Shown piece after piece: positions 6,703 to 14,129 of a stretch of DNA of 16,673 nt (position 1 is its first letter; every line of letters starts with the position of its first letter). The notes under the pieces are model-generated. The model saw only the letters and a list, made by a program, of their open reading frames with translations, did not search any database and was not told the origin of the DNA. The DNA comes from JBHJGU01 sp050331475 (GTDB lineage: Bacteria > Pseudomonadota > Alphaproteobacteria > Caulobacterales > Maricaulaceae): NCBI GenBank assembly GCA_050331475.1, contig JBHJGU010000138.1, forward strand, positions 1 to 16,673. Direction: 5' to 3'. The translations under genes and the position numbers were made by a program.

Positions 6703-8979
6703 TCAGCCTAAATCGAACCGGTCCGCATTCATGACCTTGGTCCATGCGGCGACAAAGTCGTTCAAGAAGGCGTCTTCGGAGTCCGCAAACGCGTAGTATT
6801 CCGCAATGGCGCGCAACTCGGAATTGGCGCCGAACACCAAATCCACCTCGGTCGCAGTCCATTTCACCTCACCGGTTCCCCGGTCGACGCCTTCATAGAT
6901 CGCCGCCGAACCTTCCGACTTCCGCCATTCCACGCCCATGTCGAGCAAATTGACGAAGAAGTCTTGGGTCAACGTTCCCGGCGCGTCAGTGAAAACGCCA
7001 TGGCCGGCGCCGCCGGCATTGGCGTCGAGCACGCGGAGCCCACCAACCAGAACCGTCATTTCCGGCACGGTGAGGTCCAAGAGATCGGCTTTGTCCACCA
7101 AGAGCTCAGAGGGCGCGCGCCCGGCGTTCGGACTGACATAATTACGGAACCCGTCAGCCGCGGTCTCCAAGGCGGCGAACGAGGCGGCGTCGGGCTGCTC
7201 GGCCGAGGCGTCCACCCGACCGGGGGTGAAGGGCACGCTAAGCTCGTGACCCGCTGCTTTGGCGGCTTGTTCGATGCCGGCCGCGCCGCCGAGCACGATC
7301 ACATCGGCCAAGGAGACGCGCACATCGTCGGTTTGCGCCGCATTGAACGCGGTCTGCACGCCCTCGAGCGCCTCCAACGCGCGCGCTAAGGCGTCAGGAT
7401 CATTCACCGCCCAATCTTTTTGCGGCGCCAGGCGCACCCGCGCCCCGTTCGCGCCGCCCCGCAAATCCGTACCCCGATAGCTGGAGGCCGAGGCCCACGC
7501 CGTCTTCACGAGGTCGGAAACTGACAGGCCGGTGTCCAGAATGTCGGCCTTCAGCGCGGCGACGTCCGCCGCGTCGATCAGCGCATAATCCCGCGCGGGC
7601 AGCGGGTCCTGCCACAGCAGCGCTTCGTCCGGCGCCTCCGCGCCCAGATACCGCGCCCGCGGGCCCATATCCCGGTGGGTCAGCTTGAACCAGGCCTTGG
7701 CGAACGCTTTTTGGTAGGCCTCGGGGTCCTCGCGGAACCGCAGGGACACCTCCCGGTACGCTGGGTCCTCTTTCAGCGCCAAGTCCGTGGTGAACATGAT
7801 CGGCGCGTGGCGCGTGTCCGGATCAAAGGCGTCGGGCACCAATTCGCCCGCGCTCTCATCGCTGGGGATCCATTGCACCGCCCCGCCGGGGCTTTCGGAT
7901 TTGACCCAATCAAAGGCGAACAGATTGTCGAGATATTGGCTCGTCCAAGCCGTGGGGTTGGCCGACCAAGCGCCTTCCAGCCCGCTGGTGATCGCGTCCG
8001 CGCCTTTGCCCGTGCCGCATCTATTAGTCCAGCCGAAGCCTTGGGCCTCCACCGCGCCGCCCCCGGGCTCCACGCCGACGCAATCGGCGGCTTTCGCCGC
8101 GCCATGGGCCTTGCCGAAGGTGTGCCCGCCGGCGATCAGCGCCACGGTTTCCTCGTCATTCATAGCCATCCGGCCGAAGGTTTCGCGAATGTCCGCAGCC
8201 GCCGCCAGCGGGTCCGGGTTACCGTTGGGGCCTTCGGGATTGACGTAGATCAAGCCCATCTGCACGGCGCCAAGCGGTTGGGCCAATTCCCGATCGCCGG
8301 AATAGCGCTCATCGGCGAGCCATTCGGTTTCGGGGCCCCAATAGACAAGCTCAGGCTCCCAATCATCCTGGCGACCGCCCGCAAAGCCATAGGTTTCAAA
8401 GCCCATGGACTCCAGCGCCACATTACCGGTCAGCACCATGAGGTCCGCCCATGACAAGCTGCGACCGTACTGTTGCTTCACCGGCCATAACAGACGCCGC
8501 GCCGAGTCCAGATTGGCGTTATCGGGCCAGCTGTTGAGCGGCTCAAAGCGCTGTTGGCCGCCATCCGCGCCGCCGCGACCGTCCGCGGTGCGATAGGTGC
8601 CCGCCGCGTGCCACGCCATGCGGATAAAGAACGGGCCGTAATGGCCGTAATCCGCGGGCCACCAGTCTTGGGAGGTGGTCATCAACGCTTCAATGTCCGC
8701 CTTCACCGCATTGAGATCCAGGCTTTCAAAGGCGGCGGCGTAATCGAAATCCGCGCCCATCGGGTTGGATTGAGGCGCGTTGTCCCGCAGCGGACCCAGA
8801 TCCAATCGCTCGGGCCACCAAAACGCGTTCGGCTTGGGCTCCCCAGCCTCAGGCGCGGCGGAGTAATCCGTGTCCGAATTCGCCGCCGACGCTTTCCGGT
8901 CGGCGGCCGTATCCAGCGACACGGCTAAAACCGCGATGGCGACACTCGCAAGCAAGAATGATTTCGCATTGAAGTTCAT
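6703..8979 (-). CDS. katG: Catalase-peroxidase with signal peptide
   Basis: A 758-residue two-domain haem catalase-peroxidase. The distal site is Arg120, Trp123 and His124 in 'RMAWHAAGTYR'. Tyr245 in 'MGLIYVNPEGPNG' and Met271 in 'GRMAMND' complete the Trp-Tyr-Met crosslink that gives catalase activity. The proximal ligand is His286 in 'GGHTFGKAHG', with Asp399 in 'TTDLAL'; Arg436 in 'HRDMGP' matches the mobile arginine. The C-terminal domain is complete and ends in DRFDLG. Unlike standard cytosolic KatG, it begins with a signal peptide (residues 1-32, hydrophobic 'FLLASVAIAVLAV', likely cleavage after ASA), so it should act in the periplasm, like KatP or Legionella KatA. GGGAGAG lies 5 bases upstream of the ATG at 8979; a 26-codon upstream extension of the frame is unlikely to be translated. 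No oxyR is in the window. Confidence 0.95.
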   Translation of the reverse strand: MNFNAKSFLLASVAIAVLAVSLDTAADRKASAANSDTDYSAAPEAGEPKPNAFWWPERLDLGPLRDNAPQSNPMGADFDYAAAFESLDLNAVKADIEALMTTSQDWWPADYGHYGPFFIRMAWHAAGTYRTADGRGGADGGQQRFEPLNSWPDNANLDSARRLLWPVKQQYGRSLSWADLMVLTGNVALESMGFETYGFAGGRQDDWEPELVYWGPETEWLADERYSGDRELAQPLGAVQMGLIYVNPEGPNGNPDPLAAAADIRETFGRMAMNDEETVALIAGGHTFGKAHGAAKAADCVGVEPGGGAVEAQGFGWTNRCGTGKGADAITSGLEGAWSANPTAWTSQYLDNLFAFDWVKSESPGGAVQWIPSDESAGELVPDAFDPDTRHAPIMFTTDLALKEDPAYREVSLRFREDPEAYQKAFAKAWFKLTHRDMGPRARYLGAEAPDEALLWQDPLPARDYALIDAADVAALKADILDTGLSVSDLVKTAWASASSYRGTDLRGGANGARVRLAPQKDWAVNDPDALARALEALEGVQTAFNAAQTDDVRVSLADVIVLGGAAGIEQAAKAAGHELSVPFTPGRVDASAEQPDAASFAALETAADGFRNYVSPNAGRAPSELLVDKADLLDLTVPEMTVLVGGLRVLDANAGGAGHGVFTDAPGTLTQDFFVNLLDMGVEWRKSEGSAAIYEGVDRGTGEVKWTATEVDLVFGANSELRAIAEYYAFADSEDAFLNDFVAAWTKVMNADRFDLG

Positions 8980-9252
8980 GACGCTCTCCCATTTGTCATG
9001 ACGACGTCGGGCCAGCGAGACTCCGCGCACGGCCGCACTCGAGCAGATGACGCTCAAGACGATGGGGCGCGTACGGTCGACATCACCGTCAAAAAACAGC
9101 CGAACGTCTTTTCATGTGTCAGTTTGTGATTGTTCTACACTCATCGTTGACGACCAATACGTCACCATAGGTTAGCGACACAGCAATCCGAAAAGAAACT
9201 GATTGTGTCTATGGCGCGGATTGACCCAACGCATAGCCCAATCGAGCCCACC
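8980..9252 (-). promoter_or_regulatory. katG upstream region, AT-rich
   Basis: This 273-base gap holds the katG leader and presumably its promoter. The stretch about 9090-9210 is clearly more AT-rich than its surroundings. CCATAG (9165-9170) and CTATGG (9209-9214) form a widely spaced inverted pair, but no convincing OxyR or Fur site and no clear -35/-10 pair could be assigned. No gene is supported here. Confidence 0.4.
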
Positions 9253-9942
9253 TCAACCCGCGCGTTCTTCCGCGCTCTCTTTGAAGATGGCGATTTCATC
9301 GAGAGTCTTGCGGCGAATGTCCGGCACCACCGCATCCTCGGTCGCGTGCCCGGCGACGACAATCATGACCGCGCGTTCATTCTCCGGACGCTCGAGCACG
9401 TCGGCGAGAAATTTCATCGGGCTGGGGGTGTGGGTCAGGGTGGACAGCCCAGCCTGGTGCAGCGCCGCGAGCAAGAGCCCCGTCGCCAATCCCACGCTTT
9501 CATGGACGTAATACGTCTTAAGCCGGTCGCCCGTATCCGGATCGATTTGATAATTATGTTGAAAGACAACGATTAACCATGGTGCGATTTCCAGGAACGG
9601 TTTCTCCGCATCCGTGCCGAACGCTTTGAGGTCGTCCAACCACGCCTGTCCCGCGCGACCGGCGTAAAACGCGCGCTCCTCGGCCTCAGCGGCCTCGCGG
9701 ATACGGGCTTTCAACGCCGGATCACTGACCGCAACGAAGGTCCAGGGTTGCTTGTGCGCGCCGGAAGGGGCTGACCCTGCTGTCAGAATCGCCCATTCTA
9801 TAATTTCATGTGGCACCGGTTTGTCGGAGAAGAACCGCACCGACCGACGGGTCGACATCGTCTCCTGAAAGGTGCGTACACGATGAAGGGCGTCCGCATC
9901 GGAGTCGTAAGGCGGTCGGGTCAAAGGAATAAAGGCGGACAT
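9253..9942 (-). CDS. Iodotyrosine-dehalogenase-like flavin nitroreductase
   Basis: A 229-residue nitroreductase-fold FMN protein. Motifs are 'RRSVRFF' (32-38, FMN phosphate), 'AGSAPSGAHKQPW' (55-67), 'APWLIVVFQ' (120-128), 'YYVHESVGLATGLLLAALHQAGL', 'RPENER' and 'VPDIRRKTLDEI'. This motif set is that of iodotyrosine deiodinase (IYD) rather than NfsB-type nitroreductases. From memory of human IYD, its lid residues Glu157, Tyr161 and Lys182, which grip the halotyrosine zwitterion, fall without gaps on Glu89, Tyr93 and Lys114 here. Reductive dehalogenation of halotyrosines is therefore the best guess. The start at 9942 is chosen because AGAGAGG lies 8 bases upstream; an 11-codon extension is possible. 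It precedes katG by 273 bases on the same strand and is divergent from the PodJ-like gene. Confidence 0.85.
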   Translation of the reverse strand: MSAFIPLTRPPYDSDADALHRVRTFQETMSTRRSVRFFSDKPVPHEIIEWAILTAGSAPSGAHKQPWTFVAVSDPALKARIREAAEAEERAFYAGRAGQAWLDDLKAFGTDAEKPFLEIAPWLIVVFQHNYQIDPDTGDRLKTYYVHESVGLATGLLLAALHQAGLSTLTHTPSPMKFLADVLERPENERAVMIVVAGHATEDAVVPDIRRKTLDEIAIFKESAEERAG

Positions 9943-9987
9943 GCGCGCAACCTCTCTTAACGCGGAGCTGTTCAATCGTTAACGGAA

Positions 9988-10002
9988 TTAACGCGGTATT
10001 AA
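9988..10002. promoter_or_regulatory. CtrA-type box (TTAA-N7-TTAA)
   Basis: TTAACGCGGTATTAA matches the CtrA consensus TTAA-N7-TTAA exactly. Three further TTAA motifs lie at 9957, 9979 and 10032, making five in 79 bases of otherwise GC-rich DNA. The box is in the divergent region between the dehalogenase-like gene (start 9942) and the PodJ-like gene (start 10129). It is nearly symmetric, so it could serve either gene. Confidence 0.7.
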
Positions 10003-10016
10003 GATCAGTCTAGGAT
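9988..10016 (+). promoter_or_regulatory. Putative CtrA-controlled promoter of the PodJ-like gene
   Basis: TTAACG (9988-9993) and TAGGAT (10011-10016) are spaced 17 bases apart and give a plausible sigma-70-type -35/-10 pair. The CtrA box covers the -35 element, as in CtrA-activated promoters. Transcription would start near 10023, leaving a leader of roughly 105 bases before the chosen start at 10129. Confidence 0.5.
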
Positions 10017-10037
10017 TCCTGTCGACCTCAATTAACC

Positions 10038-10075
10038 AAACCGAACCGTTCAAGACGGTCGGCGCGGGTCGGTTT
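10038..10075 (+). other. Predicted stem-loop in PodJ-like gene leader
   Basis: ACCGT (10045-10049) pairs with ACGGT (10055-10059) around TCAAG. This can be extended by AAACCGA (10038-10044) with TCGGTTT (10069-10075) across a 9-base bulge, or by CCG (10041-10043) with CGG (10060-10062). It would fold in the presumed mRNA leader. There is no T tract, so a terminator is unlikely; function is unknown. Confidence 0.35.
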
Positions 10076-10128
10076 CATTGATGCGGTCGCGCACTTCCGA
10101 GCGTGACCGGTGCGCGGAGCAGGCGCGG

Positions 10129-13100
10129 ATGGCGAACGACGAAGGTTGGAACGCAGAGGGTCTCGACGCCATCGATCGAGACGCCGCGCAAAAAGCCGCG
10201 GACGCGGAGGGCGTCTCTTTGGCTGAATGGCTCGGCCGGCGCATGCTTAAAACGCGGTCCAACGAGAGCCCGACGCCACCGAAAGACGGTGACGGCGACA
10301 CGACGCGTTCGGCGGTCGACGGGGTGATGTCCACCCTTGATCGGCTCGCCAAACGGCTTGAGGCCAGCGAACATCGCTCGACCTTAGCTATTACCGGCAT
10401 CGACCAGTCGGTGATCGGCCTGATGGCGCGGCTTGACCAGACGGAAGACCGTCAGGCGCATGCGGATCGGCGCCATGACGAAACGGTCGACGCGTTGCGA
10501 ACCGCGCAGACCGAATTGACCGACCGCTTGGATCGGGTCGAGCACGATGGACGCGTTGATCAAGCGCTTGATGCGACAGCGCGGCTGAACACCCATGTGG
10601 ACGCCCTGCGCGCGGACGCCGAGCAGACGCGCACGACGCTAGAGACGCGGTTGGCGGCGTTGAGCGAAACCGTGGAGACGGGGGATGCGCGCGCGCGGTC
10701 GGCGGAAACCGATTTGCGCAATGACCTCAACGCGGTGTCCTCCGATGTCGCCAAGCGGTTGAACGCCGGCTTGGATCATGCGCTGCTCCAAGCCAAGCGC
10801 GTGCAAGACGATCTGACCCGCGAACTGGAACAGCTGAAATCTTCGAGCTCTGCAGAGGACGAAAAACGCGAGCAAGTGTTTGCTGATCTGATCGATCGCG
10901 TCGACGCGGCTGAACGCAATGTGGACGACGCCGTGCGTGCGGTCGAGGGCGCGTACACCACGCTCGATGACCGCTTGAACGCTCTAGAAGCCATCGATAT
11001 GGCCGCGCCGGTCAAAGCCGTGGAAGAGACGCTCAAGACGCTGGACGACCGGGTGGCCCGGGTCGAAGCCCAAGACATAGACGCGCCGGCCCAAGCCGTC
11101 GCCGCCCGCTTGGACCAAGTTGAAAACCGCTTAGGCGCGGTGGAGGCTCAAGACCTCGCCGAACCGGTTAAAATGGTTGAGGACAAACTCACCGCGCTCG
11201 ACGAACGGGTTGGCGTCGTGGAGGCTCAAGCCCTCGCCGAACCGGTCAAAGCGGTGGAGGCCGCTTTGGGCGCGCTGGCGCAACGGGTCGATGCTGCGGA
11301 GACCCGCACCAATGACGCCGCCGCCGACCTAGAGGCCCGGTTTAAAGCGGTCGATGCGCGGCTTTCGGGCGCGGAGTCCACGCTCGCCGAAGACGCCTCC
11401 GCCCAAGAAGCCAAAGCCCTGCGCGACCAGATGGACGCCCTGGCCCAGGACCTTCGCGCCTCGGTCGACGGCCTGCGCCAGGACGTCGCCCAACAGCTTG
11501 AGCGCGCCGCCGACGATCCGCGGTTGGACGCCCTGGAGACCGCGCTTGCGGAGGCTGACGCGAAAGCCAAAGCCGCAGAGACCAAGCACACCGAAGCCCT
11601 CTCACGCATTGGCATGCAGGTCGCCAAGCTGGGCCAAGCCGTCGAGCGTCGGGTGGAGCAGGCCGAGCAACGTGCGATGTCCGCTGCGCGGGAGACCGGT
11701 CAAACGCTACTGCCTGAGTTGGACCGGGTGATCGCCCAACGTCTTCGCTCGGTTGAGACCGAAAACGCCGGCGCGATCCGGCGGCTCGGCGATGAGTTCG
11801 AGCGCGTTAGCGAGCGGTTGAGCGAGCGGGTCGAGATCTCCGAGCGTCGCTCCGCCGAGGCGATGGACGCTTTGGGCGATCAAGTCGCCCAAGTGGCGGA
11901 CCAATTGAAAGACCAAGCCCAGCGCCTTGAGGACGATTTGTCGAACCGACTTGAGACCGCGGAGTCCCGGACCCGACAAATGGTCGAGGTCGCTCTTGAG
12001 GGCGTGCGCAAACGGTTTGAGGATTCCGAGGCGCGCCAACACGCGGCCGACAGCCCTGTGCAAAAAGCGCTCGAGGGCCTGAAAGCCCGGCTGGAAGCGG
12101 TGGAGGACCGAACGCTGCCGGCCTTCGCTCCCGCGCCGGTCGCATATTCTGACGCCGATGCGGCGGACGTCGAAGACGATCTCGACACCGAGATGGACCA
12201 AGCGCTAAGCGCGTTTGAAGCGGCGTTTGACGCCGATCTAGACGCCGACGACGCCGTGGACGCGGACGACGATTACGAGCCGGTGGACGATTACGATCTG
12301 GAAGACGACGACACCGACGGGGCGATCGAACCCGACGACGATTTAGCGCTGGCCGCCGAGGATGACTTGGAGCCGACGGCCGCCCTGTCGGGCTCTGATG
12401 TGGGCCTCACGCCGATGGCGACGCCGGATATCGCCGCCCACGACAATGACGACGGTTTCGAAGACAACGACAGCGAGTTCGTGTTCGAAGACGTCGACGC
12501 TGGCGACGACGCGACAGTCGCTCCGACCAGTGAAACCAGCGCTCAGACCCCATTTGTTGACGACGCCCCGCCGCCGCCCACCGACGAGGCTGCGCTGGAC
12601 GACGACACGCTATACGCGGCGCCGGACTTAGACGCTGCGCCTCAGAGCGAAGGCGCGGACAGCGATCCGTTCGCCGAGGCCTTCGCCGAAGAGCCGCCGG
12701 TCGAGCCCGCGGCCCCGCCGAAACCGCAAGGCCCCCCGGGCGCGACTGCGGACAGCGACTTCCTCGCCGCCGCGCGCGCAGCCGCGCAGACCCCGCCATC
12801 GGGCGAGCGCGGACGCCGCGGCGGGCGCCGGTCCAGCCCCCGCCCGGGCGCGCCGGCGGCTAGTCCCACGAATACCGGCCGGCGCGTCGCGATCCTAAGC
12901 GGGCTGACCGGGATCATGATGCTGGTGGCGGTGTTTGCCTTCATGCGCCAAAGCGCCCCGTCGACCAACGGTCCGTTAATCGCCGAGGCGGCGAACGATC
13001 CGACGGTGCGTGACGTGCTCGCCGGGCGCGCTCAGCCCGATATCGCCACCGAGGCCGCCCAACCTCGCACTCTCGCCGATTTAGCAGCGAGCGCTGGAGC

Positions 13101-14106
13101 CAACGCCGAGACCGTGAGCCAGCCCGCGGTGGAGCCCGCCGAACCGTCCGCGGACGCCGACGCCACGCCGGTTGAGGCCCCTCAACCGGCCACCAAACCC
13201 GATGCCCCTGCTCCCGCGCCGCAAGAACCGCCCACTTTGGCGCGGGCGGCCCCCGAGTTGACCCCGGCGGAGCCAGCTCCCGCGGAGCCTTCACCGCGCG
13301 AACAGCCCTCTCCCGCCCGGGCCGCCGCAGAGCCGCCCCAGCCGCTTAACGCGTCCGCGACATACGCGTTGGGAGAAACGCGCCTGGCCGAGGGCCGTGT
13401 CGAGGAAGGCGTTGCGCTGTTGCAAACGGCCGCGCAAGCGGGCGACGCGCCTGCGCAGTTCCGCCTCGGCAAGCTTTACGAGAACGGCGAGGGCGTCTCG
13501 ACGAATGCGGACTTAGCGCGTGTTTGGCTGGATCGCGCCGCCCAAGCCGGCCATCGCCAAGCCATGCACGCACTCGCCGTGATGTATGCGGAAGGCCGGG
13601 GCGGCCCCGCCAATCAAAACCAAGCCGCGCGCTGGTTCCAAGAGGCCGCGCTTCTGGGTCTGGTCGACAGCCAGTTTAATCTCGCTTTGCTCTATGAGCG
13701 TGGCCAAGGCCTGCCGAATTCGCTGCCCGACGCCTATGCGTGGTATTCGATCGCGGCGCGGAACGGCGATGCGGAAGCCGGTCAACGGGCCGAGGAACTC
13801 GCCGCGGTCATCTCTGAGAACGCTCGCGGTGAGGCCGACCGGGTCGCCGCCCGGTTCCAGCCCCGCCCCCTGAACGCCGAAGTCAATCGCTCGTTCACGC
13901 CCTCGACCTCCGCGGATGCGGGGGCGGTGCGCCGCGCCCAACAATTGCTGCGCGATCTGGGCTATGACGTCGGCGCGCCCGACGGCGCAACGGGGCCTCG
14001 GACCCGCGACGCGGTGCTCGCTTATGAGCGGGACAACGGCTTGCCAGGAACCGGGCAAATCACCCTAGCTTTGCTCGCCCGATTGGAGGCCGCCGCAGAA
14101 CGGTGA
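10129..14106 (+). CDS. podJ: PodJ-like polar organising protein (Sel1 and peptidoglycan-binding)
   Basis: A 1325-residue bitopic protein with PodJ architecture. Its short N-terminal motif (about 5-40, 'GLDAIDRDAAQKAADAEGVS' then 'LAEWLGRRML') resembles that of PodJ-like proteins. Next come a very long coiled coil (about 60-660), an Asp-rich segment (about 675-850), a Pro/Ala-rich linker, one membrane helix (920-939, 'VAILSGLTGIMMLVAVFAFM'), and a periplasmic Pro/Ala linker (940-1070). The C-terminus has four Sel1-type repeats (about 1075-1228, the first degenerate) and a peptidoglycan-binding domain (1261-1325). In Caulobacter, PodJ marks the new pole and recruits flagellum, pilus and stalk regulators. 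This protein is longer, mainly in coiled coil and acidic regions. ATG 10129 has GGAG 9 bases upstream; TTG 10078 and ATG 10081 lack one, and the family N-terminus fits 10129. Orthology to podJ is likely but not proven. Confidence 0.85.
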   Translation: MANDEGWNAEGLDAIDRDAAQKAADAEGVSLAEWLGRRMLKTRSNESPTPPKDGDGDTTRSAVDGVMSTLDRLAKRLEASEHRSTLAITGIDQSVIGLMARLDQTEDRQAHADRRHDETVDALRTAQTELTDRLDRVEHDGRVDQALDATARLNTHVDALRADAEQTRTTLETRLAALSETVETGDARARSAETDLRNDLNAVSSDVAKRLNAGLDHALLQAKRVQDDLTRELEQLKSSSSAEDEKREQVFADLIDRVDAAERNVDDAVRAVEGAYTTLDDRLNALEAIDMAAPVKAVEETLKTLDDRVARVEAQDIDAPAQAVAARLDQVENRLGAVEAQDLAEPVKMVEDKLTALDERVGVVEAQALAEPVKAVEAALGALAQRVDAAETRTNDAAADLEARFKAVDARLSGAESTLAEDASAQEAKALRDQMDALAQDLRASVDGLRQDVAQQLERAADDPRLDALETALAEADAKAKAAETKHTEALSRIGMQVAKLGQAVERRVEQAEQRAMSAARETGQTLLPELDRVIAQRLRSVETENAGAIRRLGDEFERVSERLSERVEISERRSAEAMDALGDQVAQVADQLKDQAQRLEDDLSNRLETAESRTRQMVEVALEGVRKRFEDSEARQHAADSPVQKALEGLKARLEAVEDRTLPAFAPAPVAYSDADAADVEDDLDTEMDQALSAFEAAFDADLDADDAVDADDDYEPVDDYDLEDDDTDGAIEPDDDLALAAEDDLEPTAALSGSDVGLTPMATPDIAAHDNDDGFEDNDSEFVFEDVDAGDDATVAPTSETSAQTPFVDDAPPPPTDEAALDDDTLYAAPDLDAAPQSEGADSDPFAEAFAEEPPVEPAAPPKPQGPPGATADSDFLAAARAAAQTPPSGERGRRGGRRSSPRPGAPAASPTNTGRRVAILSGLTGIMMLVAVFAFMRQSAPSTNGPLIAEAANDPTVRDVLAGRAQPDIATEAAQPRTLADLAASAGANAETVSQPAVEPAEPSADADATPVEAPQPATKPDAPAPAPQEPPTLARAAPELTPAEPAPAEPSPREQPSPARAAAEPPQPLNASATYALGETRLAEGRVEEGVALLQTAAQAGDAPAQFRLGKLYENGEGVSTNADLARVWLDRAAQAGHRQAMHALAVMYAEGRGGPANQNQAARWFQEAALLGLVDSQFNLALLYERGQGLPNSLPDAYAWYSIAARNGDAEAGQRAEELAAVISENARGEADRVAARFQPRPLNAEVNRSFTPSTSADAGAVRRAQQLLRDLGYDVGAPDGATGPRTRDAVLAYERDNGLPGTGQITLALLARLEAAAER
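11002..11313 (+). repeat. Four tandem 78-bp coding repeats in the coiled coil
   Basis: Four in-frame copies with an exact 78-base period (anchor codons at 11005, 11083, 11161 and 11239) encode 26-residue units, residues 292-395. The shared pattern is '(A/E)-P-V-K-A-V-E-x-x-L-x-x-L-D-x-R-V-x-x-V-E-A-Q-x-(L/I)-x'. The second copy is the most diverged, reading AQAVAARLDQVENRLGAVEAQ. Copies 3 and 4 share near-identical DNA at their junctions (GAGGCTCAAG...CTCGCCGAACCGGT), suggesting recent expansion. Confidence 0.85.
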
Positions 14107-14129
14107 GGCGTTAAGGGCGGGGGACATGC

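Noticed and set aside
7675..8454. Plus-strand open frame of 259 codons inside katG
   Set aside because: It is the antisense shadow of a fully recognisable KatG, and has no ribosome-binding site or known motif.
9165..9214. ATAG/CTAT pair upstream of katG as an OxyR site
   Set aside because: The spacing and the intervening bases do not fit the four-element OxyR pattern; only one short inverted pair is present.
14126..14128. ATG just upstream as the start of the TauE/SafE gene
   Set aside because: It is in another frame that does not encode the permease; GTG at 14130 is in frame with the conserved N-terminal helix.
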